Shown here in pieces: positions 45,436 to 53,576 of a stretch of 64,000 bases of DNA (positions within the stretch are counted from its first letter, which is position 1; every line of letters starts with the position of its first letter). The position numbers and the translations under genes were made by a program. The DNA comes from CANKBT01 sp038235705 (GTDB lineage Bacteria > Actinomycetota > Actinomycetes > Mycobacteriales > SCTD01). The stretch is taken from the NCBI GenBank assembly GCA_038235705.1, contig JBBSTR010000001.1:1-64000 (forward strand). The letters run 5' to 3'. Under the pieces are notes generated by a model that ran no database searches, was not told the origin of the DNA, and saw only the letters and a list, made by a program, of their open reading frames with translations.

Positions 45436-47190
45436 TCAGCCCGGGATGCGGTTCTGCGCCCGCGCGACGTACTCCTGGCTGGAGGCCAGGAACGCCGCCA
45501 GCTCGAGGTCACCCCGGGCGCGTACCACCGGCGGCCACGTCGACAGCCCGGACGGGTCGGCGTCCCGGGTCAGGAAGAACTTGTACAGATCGTTGACCCG
45601 GCGCCGCAGCGACTCGTTCGACGCGTAGAACTGCGTGGCGACGTAGACCCGGCCACGGCTGCGCGCCTGCGTCACCCAGCCGGCCTTGCCGGCAGGGTCG
45701 GAGGTGCGGCCGAGCAGCTTGGCGTAGAGGTCCTCGACCCACGTCGCGTCGGTGTTGCCGCCGAGCCGCTGGTAGTACTCGGGGCTGGCGTAGAAGGCGG
45801 CGGCCACCTCGGCGACCGGCTTGCCGGCCCGCAGCGCGTTGCGCCAGTTGTCGAGGCCACCCTGGTCGGGGTCGCGCCCGAGGGTGTTGCGGTAGAAGCC
45901 CGTGACCACCTTGCGCAGGTATTCGTCGGAGGTCGCCAGCTCCAGGGAGAGCGCCTTGCGCGAGACCTGGTTGCGGTCGAGCCGACCCGCGGCGGCGTCC
46001 CGTTCCGAGCTGCTCGGCACTCGGCCGAGGAAGTCCTGGTAGAGAGCCGTGACGTACTTCTGGGAGACGCTCAGCCCGGTCGACGGGGTAGAGGCGGTCC
46101 CGCCGTAGCCCATGTCCCGGAGCATCGCCAGTGCCAGCGGGCCGGGGTCACGGATCACCTCGCCCGCGGTCAGGAACGGCGTCATGAGCGCGTCCCGGCT
46201 GCCCGGCGGGTAGGTGTCCTCGTCCAGGTGGGAACCGCTGGAGCCCAGCTCGTACGGCACCGGGGCGTAGAGCCGCGGCCGGACGCCGCCGTTCGCAGCG
46301 ATCGCCTGCGGACCGGTCCAGTAGAGGCGGTTGCTCTGCAGAGCGGCACCGAGCGCGTGAGAGCCGTCCGCGAGCGACTCGAGCGGGGTGACCGTGCTCC
46401 CCTGGACCGTCGCGGTGAAGTCGTCGAACGGGTAGTAGATGTAGGCGTTGCCGGCGCTGTCGGCGAACCCGAGACGGCCCTCGTCGTCGTTCGGGTCGTT
46501 GTCGTTGGGACCGAAGGGGTCGACGTCGTCCGAGCCGATGAAGCCCAGGCCGTGACCCAGCTCGTGGAGCACGACCGTGGAGAGGTCGACCTGGTTGGGG
46601 CCGGGCGTCCCGGTCCCGAAATACCACCGGTTGCCCAGCGTCGAGCTGAAGGACGCCACGATGTCAGGCCGGGTGGCGTTGAAGGACCGTCCCGTCCGCG
46701 CCTCGTAGAGCGCGACGGCGGACAGGTCCGAGCCGGACTCGACGTTCTCCGCGGGACCGGCGGACCCGAGGGCGCCGGGGTCCATCGTTTCCCAGTCGGC
46801 GCTGACCCGGATGACCTGTGACGAGCTGATCTTGGAGGACCACACAGCGACCGCGCGACCGAAGGCGGTCTTGGCCTCGGCGGGGAACGCCGAGTTGTAG
46901 GTCACCTCCCAGGTCGAGGCGGCCCCGGTGATCTGGACGCCGGCCTGCCGGGGGGTCGTTCGGACCCGCGGGGTCGGCGCCGGCGCCGGGGTCGTCGTCA
47001 CCTGTCCGGGAGCAAGGTAGGTGACGGTGCGCTCGGCTGCGACGCGGCGCGGCGCCGGGCTCGCTCCGGCGGTGGTGGCCGACGCAGGCAGGGCCGGGGC
47101 GACGGCGGCCAGCATGACCGCGGCGACGACGCCGGACAGGCCGACGGCGGCGCGCGACCGGGAGGACGGCGCGGCGGGGAACAAGCTCAT
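45436..47190 (-). CDS. Secreted metalloprotease-like protein with C-terminal DUF4214 repeats (copy 2)
   Basis: A 584-residue exported protein. A signal peptide (about residues 12-40, ending ALPASATTA) is followed by a Pro/Thr linker and a protease-like domain with the zinc motif HELGHGLGF (H209, E210, H213). The metzincin third ligand position (HExxHxxGxxH/D) is a Gly, so the third ligand must lie elsewhere. The C-terminal half has four repeats of about 50 residues with the YxxxLGRxxDPxG pattern (LYQDFLGR, FYRNTLGRDPD, LYAKLLGRTSDP, LYKFFLTRDADP), the DUF4214 type, thought to mediate surface attachment. The ATG at 47190 is preferred over the TTG at 47193. It follows its paralogue after 12 bases. 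Confidence 0.83.
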   Translation of the reverse strand: MSLFPAAPSSRSRAAVGLSGVVAAVMLAAVAPALPASATTAGASPAPRRVAAERTVTYLAPGQVTTTPAPAPTPRVRTTPRQAGVQITGAASTWEVTYNSAFPAEAKTAFGRAVAVWSSKISSSQVIRVSADWETMDPGALGSAGPAENVESGSDLSAVALYEARTGRSFNATRPDIVASFSSTLGNRWYFGTGTPGPNQVDLSTVVLHELGHGLGFIGSDDVDPFGPNDNDPNDDEGRLGFADSAGNAYIYYPFDDFTATVQGSTVTPLESLADGSHALGAALQSNRLYWTGPQAIAANGGVRPRLYAPVPYELGSSGSHLDEDTYPPGSRDALMTPFLTAGEVIRDPGPLALAMLRDMGYGGTASTPSTGLSVSQKYVTALYQDFLGRVPSSSERDAAAGRLDRNQVSRKALSLELATSDEYLRKVVTGFYRNTLGRDPDQGGLDNWRNALRAGKPVAEVAAAFYASPEYYQRLGGNTDATWVEDLYAKLLGRTSDPAGKAGWVTQARSRGRVYVATQFYASNESLRRRVNDLYKFFLTRDADPSGLSTWPPVVRARGDLELAAFLASSQEYVARAQNRIPG

Positions 47191-47202
47191 CAAGGCTCCA
47201 GA

Positions 47203-48981
47203 TCAGGGGGCGGTGGGGCGCTTCTGGGCACGCTCCCAGAAATCGGGCGTCGAAGCGAGCGACGCGGCGAGGACCGTGTCGCCGTTCGTCTGCAGCGCCG
47301 CCGGCCAGGTGGCGAGGCCGGACGGGTCGGCCGGACGGTCCACCAGTGTGCGGTAGAGCCGGACCACGCGCCGTCGCAGGGCCTCGTCGCTGGTGTAGAG
47401 GCCGCGGGCCAGCCCCGGACGGTCGCCGGCCTGGGCCACGTTGATCGCACGTCCAGGCTGGTCGGCGGGGCGTCCGAGGACGTCGCGGTAGAGCGCGTCC
47501 ACCCAGGCGCCGTCGGTGCCGCCGGCCTGCGCGTAGTACTGGGGACCCGCCAGGAACGCGGCTGCCACCCCGTTCGGGTTGCCATCCTTGGCCAGCTGCT
47601 CCGACCAGCCGGCCAGCTCGGCGGCGCTGGGGGCCGGACCGCCCACCCCGGGGCGCTGGAGCAGGTCGACGTACAGCTGGCGGACGACCTGATTGCGGTG
47701 CTCCGCGCTGCGGGTCAGTGCGAGCGCGAATCCCTGCCGGGTGAGGGTGCGGTTGCGGACCCGGTCCCGCCACGCGGCCGTTCCCTCCGGGTCGGCGGGC
47801 CGGCCCAGCAGGGCGCGGTAGGCCGCGTCGACGTACCGGGCGTCCTTGTTCGGGAACCAGCCCAGGTCGGCGAGCATGCCGATCGCGATCGAGCCCGGAG
47901 CGCTGATGCGCTCGCCCGAGCCGATGAAGGGCGTCATGAGCGCGTTGGGGTCGCCGGGCGGGTAGGTCTGCTCGTCGAGGTGGGAGAAGCTCGACCCGTC
48001 CTCGAAGCCTGGCCGGGTCGGCGCGAACAGCTTCGGCCGCACGCCCCCGGCCCCACGCACCCCCAGTGGCCCGTCCCAGAACAGCTCGTCGCTCTGCAGC
48101 GCCGTGCTGAGCGGGGTGGAGGGGTTTGCGTACGAGGTCAGCAAGTCGGTCCCGCGGCTGCTCGTCCGCACCACGTTGACGTCCCAGTGGCTGAGCAGCC
48201 GGCTGCCGCCGGACCCCGGGAAGCCGAGGGTGAGCGGCGCGGACGGGGTGTCTTGGCCGGCCGAGCCGAGGAAACCGAGCCCGTGCGCCAGCTCGTGGAG
48301 CACGATCGTCTCGAAGTCGATCCGGTCCGGCGGCGGCGGCTCGGCGTCGAACCACCAGCCGCGCTGCGCCCGGTTGAAGCCGGAGTCGATGTCGGCGGCA
48401 CCGCGGTTGATGTCGGTGTGCTCGCGAGCCTCCACGAGCGCGATGGCCGAGACGAAGCCGGGGGCGGAGTCCTCGGTCACCAGGCCGCCGGGGCCCGCGA
48501 ACCCGAGCAGCCCGGGGTCGGGCGGCGAGCCCGGGGGCAGCTGCTCCCAGGCGGCCGTGACGTCGATCTCCTGGTCCGACGGCATGATCGCGGCCCAGCG
48601 GGCGACCGCGCGCAGGTAGGCGTCCTTGGCCTGCTGCGGGAACGGCACGGCGCCGGGGTGGGCGGGGGTGCCGCCGGTGAGGAAGGTGACGGCCCAGGTG
48701 GACTGCGACCCGGTGACCCGGACCAAACCGGGGCCTGTCACCGCCAGGGCGCTTCGGGGGACCGGTTCGCTGCGCAGGCCCGCAGCGGTGCGGGGGACCG
48801 GGCCGCCCGGTGCGAGGTGCACGCTCACCAGCCGCGCGGGCAGGATCGTCCGGGCCGGCGACTTTTGCGCTCCTGCCGGGGCCTGCACCAGCTGCACCGG
48901 GGCGGCCTGTGCCGGGCCGGTCAGCACCAGCGCGAGCGGCAGCAGGGCAGCCACCAAGCTCGCCCGCCGGGTCGACGTCAT
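47203..48981 (-). CDS. Secreted metalloprotease-like protein with C-terminal DUF4214 repeats (copy 1)
   Basis: A 592-residue paralogue of the downstream gene with the same plan: signal peptide (residues 1-27, cleavage near AQA), protease-like domain with HELAHGLGF (H229, E230, H233), and four DUF4214 repeats from about residue 375 (AYRALLGRPADPEG, LYVDLLQRPG, LYRDVLGRPADQPG, LYRTLVDRPADPSG). Again the metzincin third ligand is Gly. Conserved blocks such as HLDE-TYPPG and ALMTPF are shared with the paralogue, while overall the two have diverged a lot. Probably one two-gene operon. Substrate and cell-surface role unknown. Confidence 0.83.
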   Translation of the reverse strand: MTSTRRASLVAALLPLALVLTGPAQAAPVQLVQAPAGAQKSPARTILPARLVSVHLAPGGPVPRTAAGLRSEPVPRSALAVTGPGLVRVTGSQSTWAVTFLTGGTPAHPGAVPFPQQAKDAYLRAVARWAAIMPSDQEIDVTAAWEQLPPGSPPDPGLLGFAGPGGLVTEDSAPGFVSAIALVEAREHTDINRGAADIDSGFNRAQRGWWFDAEPPPPDRIDFETIVLHELAHGLGFLGSAGQDTPSAPLTLGFPGSGGSRLLSHWDVNVVRTSSRGTDLLTSYANPSTPLSTALQSDELFWDGPLGVRGAGGVRPKLFAPTRPGFEDGSSFSHLDEQTYPPGDPNALMTPFIGSGERISAPGSIAIGMLADLGWFPNKDARYVDAAYRALLGRPADPEGTAAWRDRVRNRTLTRQGFALALTRSAEHRNQVVRQLYVDLLQRPGVGGPAPSAAELAGWSEQLAKDGNPNGVAAAFLAGPQYYAQAGGTDGAWVDALYRDVLGRPADQPGRAINVAQAGDRPGLARGLYTSDEALRRRVVRLYRTLVDRPADPSGLATWPAALQTNGDTVLAASLASTPDFWERAQKRPTAP

Positions 48982-49487
48982 GAGGTGGGGGCTCCGCTCG
49001 GGGTGACAGGGGCAGACGGACGAGGCGACAGACCCGGCCGCCGAACGGGAGACGTATGAACCGGCTCAGGCGTTCGCCGTGACCCCGCCTGTCTGGACGC
49101 TATCCCGCACGCCCCTGCCGGCCCACGCGTCGTCACGGATCCTCGTCAGATCGTCATGTCTGGTCCCGGTCGCGCCGGTCGACCGGTCGAGTCCCGTCTC
49201 GACCGGGGCCGGGTGTTCCTTGAGGGTTGCGCACGGCTGGGCCGAAAGCTGGCCGGGGTGGGTTCGGACCACATGACGTGACGAGAACGCTTGACTTGGT
49301 CGGCCTCGACGCGGAAGGTCTTCGACGGGCCAGTTTCGTGGGCCATCAGATTTCCGCTGACCGTGGAGGCTGTTCACGTGCGCGAAGGACCGATCCGACT
49401 CGAGTCGGCATACCGAAAGCGCCGCACGGCCGACCCCACGAACAATGGCCGCCATGAACATTTCACGCCGGCACCCAGGAACGACAG
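48982..49487. promoter_or_regulatory. Divergent intergenic region between DUF4214 operon and permease
   Basis: About 505 bases without a convincing gene. It contains a perfect 14-bp palindrome CCGACTCGAGTCGG at 49395-49408, a perfect 12-bp palindrome CCGGTCGACCGG at 49175-49186, and a 9-bp inverted repeat CCGGTCGAG/CTCGACCGG at 49183-49206 overlapping it. TTGACT at 49291-49296 is a -35-like box with no good partner. It should hold the promoters of both flanking units and probably binding sites. Confidence 0.45.
49395..49408. promoter_or_regulatory. 14-bp perfect palindrome upstream of the permease
   Basis: CCGACTCGAGTCGG lies 80 bases before the permease ATG at 49488, a sensible place for an operator. 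No regulator gene is adjacent. Confidence 0.35.
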
Positions 49488-50936
49488 ATGGTGAGCCGCG
49501 GGACCGACGCGCCGGGCATGGCCGTCGCCGGCATGTTTCGTCGCAAGCCGATCAGCAAGGAGGTCGACGACTCGCTGGAGCGCAGCATCGGGCTCTGGCA
49601 GCTGACCGCGATCGGGCTCGGCGCCATCATCGGCGCAGGCATCTTCGCGCTGGCCGGCCCGGTGGCCAAGGCGGACGCCGGCCCTGCGGTGTCGCTCTCG
49701 TTCCTGCTCGCCGGGTTTGCCAGCGCCTGCGCAGCCTTGTCCTACGCGGAGTTCGGCGGCCTGATCCCGCAGGCGGGCTCTGCCTACACCTACGGGTACG
49801 CCGTGCTCGGCGAGGTGGTCGGCTGGTTCATCGGATGGGACCTGCTGCTGGAATACACCGCGATCGTCGCGGTCGTCGCGATCGGGGTCTCGCAGTACAT
49901 CTCGTTCCTGCTCATCGCGTTGGGCGTCAACCTGCCCGCCTGGATGCTGGGCGCGCCGGGAAGCGGCGACGGCCACCGGGTGGACCTGTTCGCGATCCTG
50001 CTCTGCCTGGGGGTGGCGTGGCTTCTCAACCGGGGCATCAAGACCAGCGCGCGGATCGAGACCTACCTGGTGTTCGTGAAGATTGCGATCGTGATCGCAG
50101 TGATCGTCGTCGGCTTCTTCTACGTCAAGTCCGATAATCTCGCACCGTACGTCCCGTTCGGCTTCAGCGGGGTCGCGACCGGGGCGGCGACGGTGTTCTT
50201 CGCGGTGTTCGGGTACGACGCGATGAGCACCGCCGCGGAGGAATCGAAAGAGGCTGAGCGCAACCTTCCTAAGGCCATCTTGATCTCGCTCGGCATCGCC
50301 ATGGTGCTCTATCTGCTCGCCGCCACCGTCCTCACCGGGATGGTGAAGTACACCGACCTGTCGGACAACGCGGCGTTCAGCGAAGCGTTCAGCGCGGTGG
50401 GCCGACCGGAGTTTGCGAAAGTCGTCGCCGTCGGGGCGATCGTCGGCATCATCACGGTGCTGTTCTCGTTCACGCTCGGCGCCTCCCGGATCTGGTATTC
50501 GATCAGCCGCGACGGGCTGCTGCCGGCCTGGTTCGCGGTCACGAACAAGCGGCACTCGCCGAGCCGACCGGTGTGGATCGTCGGCATCGTCGCGGCGGCG
50601 ATCGCCGGGGTCGTCCCCATCGGTACGGCCGCCGAGCTCACCAACATCGGGATCTTGCTGGCCTTCGTGGTCGTCTGCGCAGCGGTCATCGTGCTGCGCT
50701 ATCGCTCACCCGACCTGCCCCGCACCTTCCGGGTGCCGTTCATGCCGGTCGTCCCGCTGCTCGGCATCGGGTTCTCGCTGTATCTCACCAGTCAGCTCAT
50801 GTGGGAGACGTGGGTCCGGTTCGCCATCTGGTTCCTGCTCGGTGCCGTCGTCTACGCCTCCTACGGCTACCGGCACAGCAAGCTCGGCCGCGGCGAGGCC
50901 GTGGCGGGCGACCCGGAGCGGGAGCTCAACGGCTAG
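49488..50936 (+). CDS. APC-superfamily amino acid permease
   Basis: A 482-residue transporter with twelve predicted membrane helices, starting with the APC signature IGLGAIIGAGIFALAGPVA (helix 1) and containing YAEFGGLIPQAGSAYTYGYA (helix 3 loop). The pattern, with WFIGWDLLLEYT and FFAVFGYDAMSTAAEESKE, is that of the cationic amino acid transporter (CAT) branch. AGGA lies before the ATG at 49488. Its place in a branched-chain/serine biosynthetic block suggests amino acid uptake, but the substrate is not determined. Confidence 0.9.
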   Translation: MVSRGTDAPGMAVAGMFRRKPISKEVDDSLERSIGLWQLTAIGLGAIIGAGIFALAGPVAKADAGPAVSLSFLLAGFASACAALSYAEFGGLIPQAGSAYTYGYAVLGEVVGWFIGWDLLLEYTAIVAVVAIGVSQYISFLLIALGVNLPAWMLGAPGSGDGHRVDLFAILLCLGVAWLLNRGIKTSARIETYLVFVKIAIVIAVIVVGFFYVKSDNLAPYVPFGFSGVATGAATVFFAVFGYDAMSTAAEESKEAERNLPKAILISLGIAMVLYLLAATVLTGMVKYTDLSDNAAFSEAFSAVGRPEFAKVVAVGAIVGIITVLFSFTLGASRIWYSISRDGLLPAWFAVTNKRHSPSRPVWIVGIVAAAIAGVVPIGTAAELTNIGILLAFVVVCAAVIVLRYRSPDLPRTFRVPFMPVVPLLGIGFSLYLTSQLMWETWVRFAIWFLLGAVVYASYGYRHSKLGRGEAVAGDPERELNG

Positions 50937-51000
50937 ACGTGGGGATGGCCTGGCGCCCTACTAGCGTGACCTGGCCCACTCCCGCGCAGCAAGGAAGCCT

Positions 51001-52593
51001 GTGACTCGACGCCCCGTCGTCCTGATCGCCGAAGAGCTCGCCCCGTCCGTGCTCGCCGTGCTCGGAGCCGGGGTCGACGTGCGACACGTGGACGGGGCCA
51101 ACCGGTCTGCCCTGCTGCCGGCCCTCGCCGACGCCGAGGCGCTGCTCGTGCGCAGCGCCACCCGGGTCGACGCCGAGGCGCTCGGTGCGGCGCCGCGGCT
51201 CACCGTGGTCGCGCGGGCGGGGATCGGCCTCGACAACGTGGACGTCGCGGCTGCGACCGCCCGGGGCGTGATGGTGGTCAACGCGCCCCAGAGCAACATC
51301 GTCAGTGCCGCCGAGCAGGCGGTGAACCTGCTGCTGGCCTGCGCCCGAAACACGGCGGCCGCCGACCGGTCGCTGCGTGAGGGGCAGTGGCAGCGTGCGC
51401 GCTGGACCGGGGTCGAGGTGTCCGACAAGACGGTCGGCGTCGTCGGGCTCGGTCGGATCGGCGTGCTGTTCGCCCAGCGGATGGCGGCTTTCGGCGTGCA
51501 CCTGGTCGCCTACGACCCGTACGTCGCGCCCGCGCGTGCCGCGCAGCTGGGGGTGCGGCTGGTCTCCCTGGAGGAGCTGATGAGCGTCAGCGACTTCGTC
51601 TCGATCCACCTGCCGAAGACGCCGGAGACCACCGGGCTGATCGACGCCGGGATGCTGAAGCTCTGCAAGCCGTCCGTCAGGATCATCAATGCCGCCCGCG
51701 GAGGTCTGCTGGACGAGGACGCGCTCGCCGACGCGCTCGCAGCAGGCACCGTGGCCGGCGCCGGGCTCGACGTGTTCGCCGTCGAACCGACGACGTCCTC
51801 ACGGCTGTTCGCTTTCGACTCGGTCGTCGTCGCCCCGCACCTGGGTGCGTCCACGGTCGAGGCGCAGGACAAGGCCGGGATCGCGGTCGCGCACTCGGTG
51901 CTGCTGGCGCTGTCCGGCGAGTTCGTGCCGGACGCGGTCAACGTCCAAGCCGCGGGCGTCGTGGTGGAAGAGGTCCGTCCGGCGCTGCCGCTCGTCGAAC
52001 GGCTCGGCCGGATCTTCACCGCGCTCGCCGACGGACCGGTGTCGCGCCTGGAGGTCGTGGTGCGGGGCGAGCTGGCGGCGTACGACGTCTCGGTCCTGCA
52101 GCTGGCGGCGCTCAAGGGGGCCTTCTACGACGTCGTCGAGGAGCAGGTGACCTTCGTCAACGCGCCGGCGCTGGCGGCTGAGCGCGGCATGGAGGTCTCG
52201 TTGGTGACGTACGCCGAGAGCCCGGACTACCGCAGCCTCGTCCGGGTGCACGGGGTGCACGCGGACGGTCGCACCGTCTCGGTCTCCGGGACGCTTGCCG
52301 GGAGCCGTCAGGTGGAGAAGCTGATCGAGGTGGACGGCTTCGACGTCGACCTGCAGCCGGCGGAGCACCTGGTCTTCCTGAGCTATGAGGACCGGCCGGG
52401 GGTCGTCGGTACGGTCGGGGCAGCCCTCGGCGAGGCCGGGGTCAACATCGCCGGTGCGCAGGTCGCCAGGACCTCGCAGGGAGGAGGCGCGCTCATGACG
52501 CTCACCGTGGACTCGGCGGTCCCGCCGGACGTGCTGGCGAGGATCGGCACGGCGATCGGTGCCAGCCGCGCGCGGACGGCGGACCTGTCATGA
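51001..52593 (+). CDS. serA: D-3-phosphoglycerate dehydrogenase (long form)
   Basis: A 530-residue enzyme opening serine synthesis. The Rossmann motif is VGLGRIGVLFAQRM; catalytic residues sit in AARGGLLDEDAL (Arg), VEP (Glu) and APHLGAST (His). After the catalytic part come an intervening domain (about 320-450) and a C-terminal ACT domain (about 455-530: LSYEDRPGVVGTVGAALGEAGVNI), so serine feedback is expected, as in the mycobacterial enzyme. GTG at 51001 has AAGGAAG upstream. Its stop overlaps the next gene by ATGA. Confidence 0.95.
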   Translation: MTRRPVVLIAEELAPSVLAVLGAGVDVRHVDGANRSALLPALADAEALLVRSATRVDAEALGAAPRLTVVARAGIGLDNVDVAAATARGVMVVNAPQSNIVSAAEQAVNLLLACARNTAAADRSLREGQWQRARWTGVEVSDKTVGVVGLGRIGVLFAQRMAAFGVHLVAYDPYVAPARAAQLGVRLVSLEELMSVSDFVSIHLPKTPETTGLIDAGMLKLCKPSVRIINAARGGLLDEDALADALAAGTVAGAGLDVFAVEPTTSSRLFAFDSVVVAPHLGASTVEAQDKAGIAVAHSVLLALSGEFVPDAVNVQAAGVVVEEVRPALPLVERLGRIFTALADGPVSRLEVVVRGELAAYDVSVLQLAALKGAFYDVVEEQVTFVNAPALAAERGMEVSLVTYAESPDYRSLVRVHGVHADGRTVSVSGTLAGSRQVEKLIEVDGFDVDLQPAEHLVFLSYEDRPGVVGTVGAALGEAGVNIAGAQVARTSQGGGALMTLTVDSAVPPDVLARIGTAIGASRARTADLS

Positions 52594-53429
52594 GGTTCTC
52601 CTCCTACGACGGGACGCAGCTCGAGGTGACCGAGCTCGGATCCGGTCCGCCGCTGGTGTGCGTCCCCGGGGGACCTGGGCGGGCCGCCGCCTACTTCGAG
52701 GACCTGGCCGGGCTCTCAGAGGTCCGGACGCTCCTGCGCCTGGACCCGCGGGCCACCGGTCGCTCGGAGGTGCCGGCCGACCCGTCCAGCATGCGGTTCG
52801 ATCGTCAGGCCGCCGACGTCGAGGCGCTGCGCGAACACCTCGGACTCGCGACCCTGGACGTCCTCGGTCACTCGGCCGGCTGCATCGTCGCCCAGTGCTG
52901 GGCCTCGCAGCACCCCACCTCGGTCGGTCGGCTTTTGCTGCTCACGCCGTCGGACGTGCTCCAGGGCGGGCGTCGGTCCGACACGGCGCAGATCCGGGAG
53001 AGCTTCTCGGCCGAGCCCTGGTACGCGGATGCCGCCGAGGCCCTCGACGCGGTGCGGACGGCCCCGCCGGCGCAGCAGCAGTCCCTCGTGCGGGCGACCC
53101 GCCCGTTCATGTATTCGCGGTGGGACGCGCGCACGCAGGAGCACGCCGCCGGGGCCGACACCCAGAGCAGCAAGCGCGCCGAGCTGGGGTTCGCGACCGG
53201 CAAGGAAGAGGTCGACAAGGCCGCTCTGGTGGCCGGGCTCGCTGCGGTCACCGCACCGGTGCTGGTCGTCGGCGCGGAGCGGGACACGATGACCGGGCTC
53301 GCGTCGGTCGACCTGGTCGCCGCGTCGTTCCCGGGTGCGCAGACCGCGGTCATCCCCGGCGCCGGCCACTTCCCGTGGGTGGACGCCCCGGAGGGTTTTC
53401 GCGCTGCGGTCGACCCGTTCCTCTCGTGA
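52590..53429 (+). CDS. Alpha/beta hydrolase, proline iminopeptidase-like
   Basis: A 279-residue alpha/beta hydrolase with the PGGPG oxyanion loop, nucleophile elbow GHSAGC, acid in GAERDTMTG and His in GAGHFPW. The GGPG loop resembles proline iminopeptidases and related S33 peptidases. The ATG overlaps the serA stop, so the two are probably co-translated, although no link to serine synthesis is known. A near-perfect 20-bp dyad covers its stop codon. Confidence 0.84.
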   Translation: MRFSSYDGTQLEVTELGSGPPLVCVPGGPGRAAAYFEDLAGLSEVRTLLRLDPRATGRSEVPADPSSMRFDRQAADVEALREHLGLATLDVLGHSAGCIVAQCWASQHPTSVGRLLLLTPSDVLQGGRRSDTAQIRESFSAEPWYADAAEALDAVRTAPPAQQQSLVRATRPFMYSRWDARTQEHAAGADTQSSKRAELGFATGKEEVDKAALVAGLAAVTAPVLVVGAERDTMTGLASVDLVAASFPGAQTAVIPGAGHFPWVDAPEGFRAAVDPFLS

Positions 53430-53440
53430 GCTCATGAGAG
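53421..53440. promoter_or_regulatory. 20-bp dyad upstream of the leuA leader promoter
   Basis: CTCTCGTGAGCTCATGAGAG is self-complementary at every position but one. It covers the hydrolase stop codon and ends where the -35 box of the leuA leader promoter should be. It may be an operator or a terminator for the serA operon. Confidence 0.4.
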
Positions 53441-53457
53441 CGCCTCGGGTGAGGGCG

Positions 53458-53463
53458 TACGCT
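53458..53463 (+). promoter_or_regulatory. -10 element of the leuA leader
   Basis: TACGCT, then exactly 7 bases, then the ATG of the leader peptide at 53471, so the leader would be translated from a leaderless transcript. Confidence 0.55.
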
Positions 53464-53470
53464 CCCGGTC

Positions 53471-53515
53471 ATGCGTCGACTCCTGCTTATCTGCCGCGGC
53501 GAGGCCTCGCAGTAG
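53471..53515 (+). CDS. leuA leader peptide
   Basis: Fourteen codons and TAG: Met-Arg-Arg-Leu-Leu-Leu-Ile-Cys-Arg-Gly-Glu-Ala-Ser-Gln. The run Leu-Leu-Leu-Ile just after the start is the hallmark of a leucine-sensing leader, and it lies 61 bases before leuA. Ribosome stalling on the Leu codons would alter folding downstream. Regulation is inferred. Confidence 0.7.
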   Translation: MRRLLLICRGEASQ

Positions 53516-53531
53516 GCCGGCTCCTCGTCGC

Positions 53532-53574
53532 GGGTGCTCATGCTGGCCGCCTCCGCCCCGACCTGGGAGCACCC
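53532..53574 (+). promoter_or_regulatory. Hairpin sequestering the leuA ribosome binding site
   Basis: GGGTGCTC (53532-53539) pairs perfectly with GAGCACCC (53567-53574). The right arm contains the end of GGGAG, the leuA Shine-Dalgarno (53565-53569). No T-run follows, so this looks more like translational than transcriptional attenuation. The palindrome GCGAGGCCTCGC at the end of the leader peptide could be part of the switch. Confidence 0.55.
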
Positions 53575-53576
53575 CC

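Noticed and set aside
49066..49461. A 131-codon minus-strand frame in the DUF4214-permease gap
   Set aside because: No domain, irregular composition, no ribosome site, and it covers the palindromes; treated as non-coding.
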